Positions 34,760-44,127 of a DNA stretch of 64,000 bases are shown here, piece after piece. The position numbers and the translations under genes are program-made. This stretch comes from Flavobacterium aquidurense (GTDB lineage: Bacteria > Bacteroidota > Bacteroidia > Flavobacteriales > Flavobacteriaceae): contig FNPS01000008.1 of assembly GCA_900107365.1 (NCBI GenBank), positions 62,001-126,000 of the forward strand, read 5' to 3'. The notes under the pieces are model-generated. The model saw only the letters and a list, made by a program, of their open reading frames with translations, had not been told where the DNA came from and did no database searches. Position 1 is the first letter of the stretch. Every line of letters starts with the position of its first letter.

Positions 34760-35021
34760 ATTTGAAGGATTTCTTTTGTTGTCCCAAAAAAGGGTTATAT
34801 AAATTATTTGAAATTCTATTTTGTGAAACAAAGACTTGGTTTGAAATTAAAAATTTTCTATAAAATGTTTTTTTATATCTTGATCCAATTAGATTATTTT
34901 GTTGAATTAGATGTAGAATTGAAATAGTACTTTTTGAAAAAGAAGCAGTCTTGGCTTCAGAATATTTATTAATAATCTCAAAATAACTTTCTTCAGCAAT
35001 TTTCGTAAGTTCTATTTTCAT
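34736..35021 (-). pseudogene. RelE/ParE-type toxin gene with a frameshift
   Basis: From ATG 35021 the frame encodes MKIELTKIAEESYFEIINKY...YKKTFYRKFLISN, typical of RelE/ParE-like toxins, then continues out of frame to a stop at 34743. Skipping one base near 34838 restores KSLFHKIEFQIIYITLFWDNKRNPSNL, the expected family ending with its FWDNRxNP motif, with stop at 34736-34738. A single-base insertion therefore probably inactivates the toxin. The corrected frame overlaps the end of the antitoxin-like gene by 24 bp. Confidence 0.72.
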
Positions 35022-35103
35022 TTTTCATTCATAAGTTTACAAATATAAGACTAAAAAAATAAGAATTTTCTTTCTTTTTATTAAAAAAAAACACCAATTA
35101 TCT

Positions 35104-35173
35104 GAGCCTAACCCCGATAGAGGCGGTATCCTCGAAGTGCAACGGAGAGATATAGCCGAAAGCGGGAACTATG
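35104..35173 (+). ncRNA. Structured RNA motif, possibly Flavo-1-like
   Basis: The block AACCCCGATAGAGGCGGTAT...GAGATATAGCCGAAAGCGGGAA fits a recurring flavobacterial intergenic element: a conserved 5' CCCCGAT.GA.GCGG.ATCC, a variable hairpin, and a conserved 3' GATATAGC.GA.AGCGGGA. I recall this as the Flavo-1 motif, but the Rfam assignment is from memory and unchecked. Its GC content stands out from the surrounding AT-rich gap. Confidence 0.5.
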
Positions 35174-35280
35174 TTTCAAAAAATACCAATTGCCGTGCTT
35201 CAAAAAAACACTTAGAACCTTAGTATCTTAGAACCTCAGAACCTTTCTTTTGCATCTTAGGAACTTTCTTTTTAAATTGC

Positions 35281-35288
35281 TATTTTTG
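35281..35288 (+). promoter_or_regulatory. Probable -7 element of the helicase promoter
   Basis: TATTTTTG lies 20 nt before the ATG at 35309. A purine-rich AAAGGAGA at 35293-35300 is an unusually good Shine-Dalgarno site for this genome. Confidence 0.5.
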
Positions 35289-35308
35289 CATTAAAGGAGA
35301 ACAATTTC

Positions 35309-37645
35309 ATGCAAAAATATATTGACCAGCTCAACGAAGCACAACGAGAACCCGTTTTAAAGAAGGACGGGCCAATGATTATTATTGCTGGTGCAGGATC
35401 TGGAAAAACTCGTGTTTTAACGATTAGAATTGCTTATTTGATGGCGCAGGGTGTTGATGCATTCAACATTTTATCACTTACTTTTACGAATAAAGCGGCC
35501 CGTGAGATGAAACACAGGATTTCGGATATTGTGGGCGCAACAGAAGCGAAGAATTTGTGGATGGGAACTTTCCACTCGATTTTTGCCCGTATTCTGCGTT
35601 CAGAATCGGATCATTTAGGATACCCTTCCAATTTTACAATTTACGATTCCCAAGATTCAGCTCGACTTATTTCTTCAATTATTAAGGAAATGCAGTTGGA
35701 TCGTGATATCTATAAACCAAAGCAGATTTTAGGCCGAATTTCAAGTTATAAAAACAGCTTGATTACAGTGAAAGCTTATTTCAATGATCCTGAATTGGTT
35801 GAAGCCGATGCAATGGCAAAAAGACCAAGATTAGGTGAAATTTACCAACAATATGTAGACCGCTGTTTTAAAGCCGGCGCAATGGATTTTGATGATTTAT
35901 TACTGAAAACCAATGAGTTATTGACTCGTTTTCCAGAAGTTTTAGCGAAATATCAGAATCGTTTTCGTTATATTCTGGTTGATGAGTACCAGGATACAAA
36001 TCACTCTCAGTATTTGATTGTAAGGGCTTTATCAGATAAATTTCAAAATATTTGTGTTGTTGGAGATGATGCGCAGAGTATTTATGCCTTTCGTGGTGCG
36101 AACATTAATAATATCCTGAATTTTCAGAAGGATTATGAAGGTGTTGTAATGTTTCGTTTAGAGCAAAATTACCGTTCGACCCGAAATATTGTGGAAGCGG
36201 CAAACACGATAATGGAGCATAATAAAACCAAATTAGATAAAGTTGTTTGGACGGCGAATGATTTTGGCGCGAAAATTAAAGTGCATCGTAGCCTGACAGA
36301 TGCAGAAGAAGGACGTTTTGTGGCCAGCACCATTTTTGAACAGAAAATGCAAAATCAGCTTAACAATGGAGCTTTTGCCATTTTGTATCGTACTAATGCG
36401 CAGTCGCGCGCAATGGAGGATGCATTGAGAAAACGTGATATTCCGTATCGAATTTATGGTGGATTATCTTTTTATCAACGTAAGGAAATCAAAGATGTAT
36501 TGTGTTATTTGCGTTTGGTAATTAATCCAAAAGATGAGGAGGCTTTAATTCGTGTAATCAATTATCCGGCTCGTGGAATTGGAGATACAACAGTAGAAAA
36601 ATTAACTATTGCAGCCAATCATTACAAGCGTTCGATTTGGGAAGTAATGGTTAATATCGATAAAATCGATTTGAAACTGAATACCGGAACAAAGAACAAA
36701 CTGAATGATTTTGTGACTATGATTCAGAGTTTTCAGGTAATCAATGAAAATCAGGATGCTTTTTATATTACAGACCACGTTGCAAAAAAAACGGGTTTGG
36801 TTCAGGAATTGAAGAAAGATGCTACGCCGGAAGGAATGGCAAAAATTCAGAATATCGAAGAACTTTTAAATGGTATAAAAGATTTTACTGAAGGTCAGAG
36901 AGAGATTGACGGTGCAAGAGGAGCATTATCTGAATTTATGGAAGATGTAGCGCTTGCGACGGATTTAGATAAAGATACTTCTGACGAGGATCGTGTGGCT
37001 TTGATGACGATTCACTTAGCAAAAGGACTTGAATTTCCGCATGTTTTTGTAGTGGGAATGGAAGAAGATCTGTTTCCGAGTGCCATGAGTATGAGTACCA
37101 GAAGTGAATTGGAAGAAGAACGTCGATTATTTTATGTAGCTTTAACTCGCGCAGAACATCAGGCGTATTTGACATATGCACAATCGCGTTATCGTTGGGG
37201 GAAATTGACAGATAGTGAACCTTCTCGTTTTATTGAAGAAATTGATCCGCAATATTTAGAATACTTAACGCCTGCAGAAAGCAATTACCGCTATAAATCA
37301 CAGATTGATAGTGATATTTTTGGAGATGTAGATAAATCGAAATTAAGGTTGGCAAAACCAATAGGAGGAACGCCACCGAAACATATTACGGATAACGAGC
37401 CAAAACCAGATTTGAATATCAGAAAGTTGAAACCTGTAGTGTCTAATAATCCAAATTCAGCTGCACCCAATTTATTTGACAGCAAATTAACGATCGGAAA
37501 CGTAGTAATGCACGAACGTTTTGGAAAAGGTGAAGTGGTTAACTTAGAGGGTTTTGGAGCAGATAAAAAAGCTGAAATTAAATTTGAAGTTGGCGGAATT
37601 AAGAAATTATTACTCCGATTTGCAAAACTAGATGTAATAGGTTAA
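35309..37645 (+). CDS. UvrD/PcrA-type superfamily 1 DNA helicase
   Basis: A 778-aa protein with all SF1A motifs. Walker A AGAGSGKTRVL (~27-37), motif Ia LTFTNKAAREMKHR and motif II VDEYQDTNHSQY come first. Motif III is VGDDAQSIYAFRGA and motif IV is LEQNYRS. Motifs V-VI are MTIHLAKGLEFPHVFVVGMEEDLFPS and EEERRLFYVALTRA. The C-terminal ~70 residues form a PcrA-like tail with HERFGKGEVVNLEG, which binds RNA polymerase in PcrA. It removes damaged or stalled complexes in repair and replication. UvrD versus PcrA naming is arbitrary here, so no symbol is given. Monocistronic. Confidence 0.95.
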   Translation: MQKYIDQLNEAQREPVLKKDGPMIIIAGAGSGKTRVLTIRIAYLMAQGVDAFNILSLTFTNKAAREMKHRISDIVGATEAKNLWMGTFHSIFARILRSESDHLGYPSNFTIYDSQDSARLISSIIKEMQLDRDIYKPKQILGRISSYKNSLITVKAYFNDPELVEADAMAKRPRLGEIYQQYVDRCFKAGAMDFDDLLLKTNELLTRFPEVLAKYQNRFRYILVDEYQDTNHSQYLIVRALSDKFQNICVVGDDAQSIYAFRGANINNILNFQKDYEGVVMFRLEQNYRSTRNIVEAANTIMEHNKTKLDKVVWTANDFGAKIKVHRSLTDAEEGRFVASTIFEQKMQNQLNNGAFAILYRTNAQSRAMEDALRKRDIPYRIYGGLSFYQRKEIKDVLCYLRLVINPKDEEALIRVINYPARGIGDTTVEKLTIAANHYKRSIWEVMVNIDKIDLKLNTGTKNKLNDFVTMIQSFQVINENQDAFYITDHVAKKTGLVQELKKDATPEGMAKIQNIEELLNGIKDFTEGQREIDGARGALSEFMEDVALATDLDKDTSDEDRVALMTIHLAKGLEFPHVFVVGMEEDLFPSAMSMSTRSELEEERRLFYVALTRAEHQAYLTYAQSRYRWGKLTDSEPSRFIEEIDPQYLEYLTPAESNYRYKSQIDSDIFGDVDKSKLRLAKPIGGTPPKHITDNEPKPDLNIRKLKPVVSNNPNSAAPNLFDSKLTIGNVVMHERFGKGEVVNLEGFGADKKAEIKFEVGGIKKLLLRFAKLDVIG

Positions 37646-37820
37646 ATAAAGTTTCAAAGTTTCAGGTTTCAAGTTTCCTGCTTTGAACATAATTTAACAG
37701 TAAAGCTTACATATAACCTTTGCGTTCATAGCGTAAATCTTTGCGAACTTTACGGTTAGGTATTATACGATTTTCGAACTTGAAACCTAAAACAAAATTA
37801 AACTTTAAACAAAATTTTAG

Positions 37821-38441
37821 ATGGCCGAATTTATAAAAATATATCCTGATAAACCAAGTGAAGCTGCAATTGCAAAAGTGGTTAAAGTCCTTCAGAATGG
37901 TGGTTTGGTAATTTATCCCACAGATACTGTTTATGGTTTAGGTTGCGATATTACCAATTCACGTGCTTTAGAAAAAATTGCAAAAATTAAGGGAGTTAAG
38001 TTAGAGAAAGCAAATTTTTCGTTTATTTGTCATGACTTAAGTAATTTATCAGATTACGTAAGGCAGATTGATACAGCAACGTTTAAAATTTTAAAAAGAG
38101 CTTTACCAGGACCGTATACTTTTATTTTGCCGGGAAATAATAATTTACCAAAAGAATTCAAAAAGAAAACTACGGTAGGTATTCGTGTTCCGGATAATAA
38201 TATTGTTCTTGAAATTGTTCGGCAACTTGGAAATCCAATCGTTTCAACATCTATACGTGATGAAGATGACGTTATAGAATATACAACAGATCCAGAGCTA
38301 ATTTTTGAAAAATGGCAAAATCTTGTTGATTTGGTAATTGATGGAGGATATGGTGACAATGTTGGTTCTACAATTATTGATTTATCAGAGCATGAGCCAA
38401 TAATTGTCAGAGAAGGAAAAGGAGATATTGGAATTTTGTAA
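37821..38441 (+). CDS. Sua5/YciO/YrdC family, probable threonylcarbamoyl-AMP synthase
   Basis: A 206-aa protein of YciO/TsaC size. The N-terminal LQNGGLVIYPTDTVYGLGCDITN is the ATP/threonine-binding signature, followed by RALPGPYTFILPG and TVGIRVPDNNIVLEIV. TsaC makes the intermediate for t6A37 in tRNA; YciO is a close paralog whose in vivo role is less certain. tsaE of the same pathway lies at 51563-51970. No Sua5 C-terminal extension. Confidence 0.85.
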   Translation: MAEFIKIYPDKPSEAAIAKVVKVLQNGGLVIYPTDTVYGLGCDITNSRALEKIAKIKGVKLEKANFSFICHDLSNLSDYVRQIDTATFKILKRALPGPYTFILPGNNNLPKEFKKKTTVGIRVPDNNIVLEIVRQLGNPIVSTSIRDEDDVIEYTTDPELIFEKWQNLVDLVIDGGYGDNVGSTIIDLSEHEPIIVREGKGDIGIL

Positions 38442-38574
38442 AAAAAAACTGAAATTGCATAAAAGTTTGAAATAAATAACTAACTTTATTATAGTTAAAA
38501 TTTAGTTAGTTAATTAAAAATAATGCTATTCTTGATTTATATTTAATTGGTTATTAAAAAAATTAAGGATACAT

Positions 38575-38602
38575 AAAAGCAGGTCAATTGACCTGCTTTT
38601 TC
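38575..38602. terminator. Bidirectional rho-independent terminator
   Basis: A perfect palindrome AAAGCAGGTCAA/TTGACCTGCTTT with T run on both strands, located between convergent genes. Confidence 0.88.
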
Positions 38603-38630
38603 TGTTTTATAAAGTATGTAAAACGCTAAA

Positions 38631-39464
38631 TTATTTAGCTTGTTTTTTCATTTCTTTTTCAATCATATCGTAGAATTGATCGATTTTTGGCATAACCACA
38701 ATACGAGTTCTTCTGTTACGAGCTTTGTTTTCAGGAGTATCATTAGCAACTAATGGTACATATGAACTTCTACCAGCAGCAATTAGTTTTGCAGGGTTAA
38801 CACCAAGGTCGTTTGTTAATACACGTACAATAGATGTAGAACGTTTAACACTTAAATCCCAGTTGTCTAATATTACACCATTGCTTTTGTATGGAACATC
38901 ATCAGTGTGACCTTCAACCATACATTCAAAATCTGGTTTGTCGTTAACAACTTTTGCAACTTTTGCTAAAACAGATTTCGCTTTATCACTTACATCATAG
39001 CTACCACTTTTAAATAATAGTTTATCTGCAATAGAAATAAATACTACTCCTTTTTCAACATTGATTTCGATATCCGGATCGTTGATTCCAACAGCACCTT
39101 TTAAACTTGTAACTAAAGCTAAAGTTACACTGTCTTTTTTAGTTAAAGCATCCTGAAGTCTTGAGATTTTTAAATCTTTCTCTTTTAAACTTTCTAAAGA
39201 TTTTTCAAGATTTTCAGCTCCCTTAGTAGTTAATACAGTTAAATCCTTAGAACTGTTTATTAAGTCTTGATTATGTGCTTTATAACTTTCAGCTGTTGCT
39301 GCTAATCCTGCTTTTTCTTCTAAACAAGAATTTAATTTAACTGTGCAAGAGTTTAATAAATCTTGTGTCTCTTTGTTCTTAGCTTCTAATGCTGCGTATT
39401 GCTTTTTCGATACACACGAAGTTAAGGCCATTAATACTGATAGTGCGATAACTATTTTTCTCAT
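38631..39464 (-). CDS. OmpA-family peptidoglycan-associated lipoprotein
   Basis: A 277-aa protein. Lipoprotein signal MRKIVIALSVLMALTSC (lipid on C17), a coiled-coil stalk (~20-130) and a C-terminal OmpA domain (~140-265) with FECMVEGHTDDVPY...NWDLSVKRSTSIVRVL and NRRTRIVVMP. The OmpA domain binds peptidoglycan, so it tethers outer membrane to wall. TAAATTTG on the minus strand at 39494-39501 may be its -7 element. Divided from yciO by a shared terminator. Confidence 0.93.
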   Translation of the reverse strand: MRKIVIALSVLMALTSCVSKKQYAALEAKNKETQDLLNSCTVKLNSCLEEKAGLAATAESYKAHNQDLINSSKDLTVLTTKGAENLEKSLESLKEKDLKISRLQDALTKKDSVTLALVTSLKGAVGINDPDIEINVEKGVVFISIADKLLFKSGSYDVSDKAKSVLAKVAKVVNDKPDFECMVEGHTDDVPYKSNGVILDNWDLSVKRSTSIVRVLTNDLGVNPAKLIAAGRSSYVPLVANDTPENKARNRRTRIVVMPKIDQFYDMIEKEMKKQAK

Positions 39465-39498
39465 AGGTATTATATTTAATTAAACGTTGATTACAAAT

Positions 39499-40518
39499 TT
39501 AGTTTTTAATATTTTGATTACTGTTAAAGATTTCTTTAAAAACAAGCAATTTCTTTATGTAATATAGGTAAACGATACTTTTTACGGTATAGTATTGTTG
39601 TATTTGAAAATCTTTTCTTTCTCGCAGATACTTTAAAGATATGCAATAAAAAGAGAAATGCGCCTTTAAAATTGCAAAAGTATGACTGAATTTTCCCTGT
39701 GTAAGAAAACGGATACCCGCAATACCATCTAAAACCATACGGAAGAAAATGATAAAAAATAAACCTTTTTTAGGTAGATTTTTCACGAGCATTAGTAATG
39801 AATTCCTGAAATTTAAATAGGTCTTTTTCGGATTTCCTTGCTGTAATGTTGCGCCACCCACATGATAAACAACTGATTTGGAGTTGTATTTAATGATATG
39901 GCCTTCATTTGCGGCACGCCAGCATAAATCAATTTCTTCCTGGTGTGCAAAGAAACTTTCATCAAAGCCTTTCAGATCATTGTAGACTTCTCTTCTTATA
40001 AAAAAACAGGCTCCTGAAGCCCAGAACAGTTCAATGTTATCATCGTATTGTCCGTTATCTTTTTCAATGGTATCGAAAATACGTCCGCGACAAAATGGAA
40101 AACCATATTTATCAATAAATCCACCAGCTGCACCGGCGTATTCGAAATATTCCTTGTTTTTAAAATCAAGAATTTTTGGTTGAATAATAGCAGTCTGCTT
40201 TTCGGTGTCAAAAGTTTCAATAATGGGTTGGAGCCAATTTTCTGTTACTTCAATGTCCGAATTGACTAAAGCGTATATTTCGGCATTTACTTCTTTTAAA
40301 GCGTCATTATAGCCTTTTGCAAAACCATGATTCCCATTGTTTTGGATAATTTTTACGGTTGGAAAGTTTTCTTTAACGAAATTTACGGAAGCATCTGTAG
40401 AAGCATTATCGGCTACATATATCGTAGCTTCTGCTGAAAATTGAAGAACTGAAGGCAAAAACTGCTCAAGCAATTTTATTCCGTTCCAATTTAAAATGAC
40501 AACTGCTATTTTATCCAA
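39499..40518 (-). CDS. Family 2 glycosyltransferase
   Basis: A 339-aa enzyme. GT-A fold start KIAVVILNWNGIKLLEQFLPSVL; nucleotide-sugar motifs ADNASTDAS and ALVNSDIEV; acceptor region WASGACFFIRREVYNDLKGFDESFFAHQEEIDLCWRA. The latter matches WbbL/rhamnosyltransferase-like enzymes. A C-terminal hydrophobic stretch (GLFFIIFFRMVLDGIAGI) can attach it to the inner membrane. Probably builds surface glycan; exact sugar unknown. Next to the HsdR_N-type gene (20 nt), likely one transcript. Confidence 0.9.
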   Translation of the reverse strand: MDKIAVVILNWNGIKLLEQFLPSVLQFSAEATIYVADNASTDASVNFVKENFPTVKIIQNNGNHGFAKGYNDALKEVNAEIYALVNSDIEVTENWLQPIIETFDTEKQTAIIQPKILDFKNKEYFEYAGAAGGFIDKYGFPFCRGRIFDTIEKDNGQYDDNIELFWASGACFFIRREVYNDLKGFDESFFAHQEEIDLCWRAANEGHIIKYNSKSVVYHVGGATLQQGNPKKTYLNFRNSLLMLVKNLPKKGLFFIIFFRMVLDGIAGIRFLTQGKFSHTFAILKAHFSFYCISLKYLRERKDFQIQQYYTVKSIVYLYYIKKLLVFKEIFNSNQNIKN

Positions 40519-40537
40519 AAGTATTTGATGTTATAAT

Positions 40538-40990
40538 TTAATAAATTTCTTTGTAATCGGGTAGTGACTTTAAAAACTCATATTTTTCATTTTCAAAATC
40601 CATCTGACAATAAAAATGATTCAGACCATTTGTGACTTTCAAAAACCGTGCCTGCATTGTCATATTATAACGTGCAATTTGATCAAAAGTTGCCTGTGAT
40701 ATTTTTACTTCCGGTGCTTTGCATTCTACCAATATATGTATAGAACCATCAGAATTGAATACCACTACATCGTATCGTTTTCGTAAACCATTGACTGTTA
40801 AAACTTTCTCAACATTGATTAAAGATTTTGGATATTTTTTTTCATTCATTAAATAATGAACAACATGCTGGCGAACCCATTCTTCCGGGGTGAGAATGAT
40901 AAATTTTTTTCTGATTTCATCAAAAATAGACACTTTATTTTCGCTATTTTTGAATCGAAAAGTATAGGAAGGAAAATTTAGCTTTAACAT
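40538..40990 (-). CDS. HsdR_N-like PD-(D/E)xK nuclease-fold protein
   Basis: A 150-aa protein that matches the N-terminal nuclease domain of type I restriction HsdR: LTPEEWVRQHVVHYLMNEKKYP, then RKRYDVVVF...HILVECKAPEVKISQATFDQIARYN. D74, E89 and K91 form the PD-(D/E)xK core. There is no helicase or methylase partner nearby, so restriction by itself is unlikely. The family is common as a stand-alone gene in Bacteroidota, next to holA as here. ATG 40990 chosen; an upstream in-frame ATG lies 33 nt away. Confidence 0.82.
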   Translation of the reverse strand: MLKLNFPSYTFRFKNSENKVSIFDEIRKKFIILTPEEWVRQHVVHYLMNEKKYPKSLINVEKVLTVNGLRKRYDVVVFNSDGSIHILVECKAPEVKISQATFDQIARYNMTMQARFLKVTNGLNHFYCQMDFENEKYEFLKSLPDYKEIY

Positions 40991-41016
40991 AAAGCAAAAA
41001 TATAAAATAGTTTCAG

Positions 41017-41075
41017 GTTTCAAGTTTAAAGTTTCAAGTTATTGAAACCAGAACCTGAAACTTTAAACTTGAAAC
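41017..41075. repeat. Perfect 20-bp inverted repeat in the holA leader
   Basis: GTTTCAAGTTTAAAGTTTCA (41017-41036) and its exact complement (41056-41075) are separated by 19 bp, in the gap between divergent genes. The arms belong to a dispersed TTTCAAGTT family also at 37651-37680. In the holA transcript it would form a strong hairpin just before the start. Confidence 0.75.
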
Positions 41076-41086
41076 AAAAGATTGGA

Positions 41087-42091
41087 ATGGACGAAGTTGT
41101 AAAAATTGTTAATGATATTAAAGCAGGAAATATAAAACCGATTTATTTTTTAATGGGTGAAGAGCCTTATTATATTGATAAACTAGCAGAATATATCGAG
41201 CAGAATGTTCTTTCTGAAGAAGAAAAAGGCTTTAATCAAACAGTTTTATATGGAAGAGATGTTTCTGTTGAAGATATTGTTTCAACGGCCAAGCGCTATC
41301 CTATGATGGCTGATCGTCAAGTTGTTATTGTAAAAGAAGCACAAGATTTATCCAGAACAATAGATAAAATCGAATCGTATGTAAATAATCCAATGGAAAC
41401 AACGGTTTTAGTTTTTTGCTACAAATACAAAACACTTGACAAACGTAAAAAAGTCACTAAATTATTAGCGCAAAACGGAATCGTTTACGAGAGTAAAAAA
41501 TTATACGAAAATCAGGTAGGCGACTGGATAAAACGAATTCTTGCCGGAAAAAAATACACCATTGATCCAAAAGCGAATGCGATGTTGGTTGAATTTTTAG
41601 GAACCGATTTGAGTAAAATTAATAATGAATTAGAGAAATTACAGATTATTTTACCTCAGGGAACGATGATTACACCACAACATATCGAGGAAAATATTGG
41701 TTTCAGTAAAGATTATAATGTGTTTGAACTTCGAAAAGCAATTGGAGAACGCAATCAGTTGAAAGCGTATAAAATTGCAGAAAACTTTGCTCATAATCCT
41801 AAAGAATATCCACTTGTAATGACAACTGGTTTGGTTTTTGGCTTTTTTGTTCAGCTTTTAAAATACCATGGGCTTAAGGATAAAAATCCTAAAAATGTGG
41901 CTGCTGCAATTGGTGTAAATCCTTATTTTTTAAAGGAATATGACTTGGCTATAAAGAATTATCCCATGCGAAAAGTGAGCCAAATTATAGGTGCCTTACG
42001 TGATATTGACATTAAAAGTAAAGGAGTTGGAGCCAATGCTTTACCGCAATCAGATTTACTAAAAGAAATGCTATATAAAATATTTAATTAA
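41087..42091 (+). CDS. holA: DNA polymerase III delta subunit
   Basis: A 334-aa protein, clamp-loader subunit. The N-terminus IKAGNIKPIYFLMGEEPYYIDKLAEYI is the HolA signature, followed by FNQTVLYGRDVSVEDIVSTAKRYPMMADRQVVIVKEAQDL and LVFCYKYKTLDKRKKVTKLL. The C-terminal helical collar domain has GADAL-like ALPQSDLLKEMLYKI. It opens the beta clamp during loading. The ATG at 41087 is preferred: an upstream in-frame ATG lies before the hairpin. Confidence 0.93.
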   Translation: MDEVVKIVNDIKAGNIKPIYFLMGEEPYYIDKLAEYIEQNVLSEEEKGFNQTVLYGRDVSVEDIVSTAKRYPMMADRQVVIVKEAQDLSRTIDKIESYVNNPMETTVLVFCYKYKTLDKRKKVTKLLAQNGIVYESKKLYENQVGDWIKRILAGKKYTIDPKANAMLVEFLGTDLSKINNELEKLQIILPQGTMITPQHIEENIGFSKDYNVFELRKAIGERNQLKAYKIAENFAHNPKEYPLVMTTGLVFGFFVQLLKYHGLKDKNPKNVAAAIGVNPYFLKEYDLAIKNYPMRKVSQIIGALRDIDIKSKGVGANALPQSDLLKEMLYKIFN

Positions 42092-42157
42092 GCCGTGAAA
42101 ATTCACGATATTTGCACTTCTAAAAATAAATCACATTAAAAAATAATTATCACAATT

Positions 42158-42340
42158 ATGGGAATGAATAAAAATACCGTTTTAGGATGGGCTACTTTTA
42201 TAATGATACTTATGGGATTGTTGCTTATAGGTCTTGGTGCTTTTAGATACAGCGAAGTATCAGGCTGGGGATTTGTAGCCGTTGGCGTTGGTTTCTTTGC
42301 TAATGCATGGGTTTTTAATGCGTTGAAAGGAAGAGTTTAG
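42158..42340 (+). CDS. Small two-helix membrane protein
   Basis: A 60-aa protein with two hydrophobic segments (TFIMILMGLLLIGLGAF and WGFVAVGVGFFANAWVF). It matches the small membrane protein conserved upstream of ettA in Flavobacteriia (CAL67264-type, recalled from memory). Spacing to ettA is 70 nt. No functional residues can be named. Confidence 0.75.
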   Translation: MGMNKNTVLGWATFIMILMGLLLIGLGAFRYSEVSGWGFVAVGVGFFANAWVFNALKGRV

Positions 42341-42410
42341 CAAAATCAGTTTGCAATTAAAAGATCAAAAGTCAATAAAAAATAATTAATTAAAATAAAA
42401 AACATATAAA

Positions 42411-44102
42411 ATGTCAGACGATAAGAAAGTAATTTTCTCAATGCAAAAGTTGAGTAAAACCTATCAGGGAGCAGACAAACCAGTTCTTAAAAATATCTAT
42501 TTGAGTTTCTTTTACGGAGCAAAAATTGGTATTTTAGGTTTAAACGGTTCTGGAAAATCTTCTCTTTTGAAAATTATTGCCGGAGTAGATAAAAATTATC
42601 AGGGTGATGTTGTTTTTCAACCAGGTTATACTGTAGGTTATTTAGAGCAGGAACCAATTCTTGATGATTCTAAAACGGTTATTGAAATTGTTCGTGAAGG
42701 AGCTGCTGAAACTATGGCAGTTTTAGAAGAGTACAATCAAATTAATGACTTATTCGGTCTTGAAGAAAACTATTCAGATCCTGATAAAATGGATAAGTTG
42801 ATGGATCGTCAGGCAGCTTTACAGGATAAAATTGATGCTCTTGGTGCTTGGGAAATTGATACAAAACTAGAAATCGCAATGGATGCTTTGCGTACACCTG
42901 AAGGTGATACGCCGATCAAAAACCTTTCAGGAGGAGAGCGTCGTCGTGTGGCTTTATGTCGTTTATTATTGCAACAACCAGATGTATTGTTATTAGATGA
43001 GCCTACCAACCACTTAGATGCTGAGTCGGTACTTTGGTTAGAACAACATTTAGCACAATATGCCGGAACTGTAATTGCGGTAACGCACGATAGATATTTC
43101 CTTGACAATGTAGCAGGTTGGATTTTAGAGCTGGATAGAGGAGAAGGTATTCCGTGGAAAGGAAATTATTCTTCTTGGTTAGATCAAAAATCTAGTCGTA
43201 TGGCACAAGAAGAAAAAGTAGCGTCTAAACGTAGAAAAACATTAGAGCGCGAGTTGGACTGGGTTCGTCAGGGAGCAAAAGGTCGTCAGACAAAACAAAA
43301 AGCACGTTTACAGAACTACGATAAGTTATTAAACGAAGATCAAAAACAACTGGATGAAAATCTGGAAATCTATATCCCGAACGGTCCACGTTTAGGAACC
43401 AATGTTATTGAGGCTAAAAATGTTGCCAAAGCTTTTGGTGATAAATTATTATATGATAATTTAAATTTCACATTGCCACAAGCCGGAATTGTTGGAATTA
43501 TCGGACCAAACGGTGCTGGTAAATCGACCATTTTTAAAATGATTATGGGGGAGCAAGCTACAGATAGCGGAGAATTTTCAGTTGGAGAAACTGTAAAAAT
43601 CGCTTACGTAGATCAATCACACTCTAATATTGATCCAAATAAATCAATATGGGAAAACTTTGCTGACGGTCAGGAATTGATTATGATGGGAGGAAAGCAA
43701 GTAAACTCAAGAGCTTATCTATCTCGTTTTAATTTTGGTGGTGGAGAACAAAATAAAAAAGTTTCAATGTTGTCTGGTGGAGAACGTAACCGTTTGCACC
43801 TTGCAATGACTTTGAAAGAAGAAGGAAACGTACTTTTATTAGATGAGCCTACGAATGATTTAGATGTAAATACACTTCGTGCTCTTGAAGAAGGTTTAGA
43901 GAATTTTGCTGGTTGTGCCGTTATTATTTCACACGACAGATGGTTCTTAGATAGAATTTGTACTCACATTCTGGCTTTCGAAGGAGATTCTGAAGTGTAC
44001 TATTTTGAAGGTGGTTTCTCTGAATATGAAGAAAATAAAAAGAAACGTTTAGGTGGAGATTTAACTCCAAAACGTTTAAAATACAGAAAGTTGATTAGAT
44101 AG
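42411..44102 (+). CDS. ettA: Energy-dependent translational throttle ABC-F protein
   Basis: A 563-aa ABC-F ATPase with two nucleotide-binding domains. Walker A GLNGSGKSS (43-51), signature LSGGERRRVALC and LLLDEPTNHLDAESV in the first; GPNGAGKST and LSGGERNRLHLA and LLLDEPTNDLDVNT in the second. The P-site linker between them is basic, and the EttA arm RYFLDNVAGWILELDRGEGIPW is present. It binds the ribosomal E site and gates elongation by ATP level. A strong terminator follows. Confidence 0.96.
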   Translation: MSDDKKVIFSMQKLSKTYQGADKPVLKNIYLSFFYGAKIGILGLNGSGKSSLLKIIAGVDKNYQGDVVFQPGYTVGYLEQEPILDDSKTVIEIVREGAAETMAVLEEYNQINDLFGLEENYSDPDKMDKLMDRQAALQDKIDALGAWEIDTKLEIAMDALRTPEGDTPIKNLSGGERRRVALCRLLLQQPDVLLLDEPTNHLDAESVLWLEQHLAQYAGTVIAVTHDRYFLDNVAGWILELDRGEGIPWKGNYSSWLDQKSSRMAQEEKVASKRRKTLERELDWVRQGAKGRQTKQKARLQNYDKLLNEDQKQLDENLEIYIPNGPRLGTNVIEAKNVAKAFGDKLLYDNLNFTLPQAGIVGIIGPNGAGKSTIFKMIMGEQATDSGEFSVGETVKIAYVDQSHSNIDPNKSIWENFADGQELIMMGGKQVNSRAYLSRFNFGGGEQNKKVSMLSGGERNRLHLAMTLKEEGNVLLLDEPTNDLDVNTLRALEEGLENFAGCAVIISHDRWFLDRICTHILAFEGDSEVYYFEGGFSEYEENKKKRLGGDLTPKRLKYRKLIR

Positions 44103-44127
44103 TTTTCTAGTTAAATTTCAATTTTTA

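Noticed and set aside
40538..40990. Restriction-modification system
   Set aside because: Only the small nuclease-fold domain is present; no helicase, methylase or specificity gene nearby.
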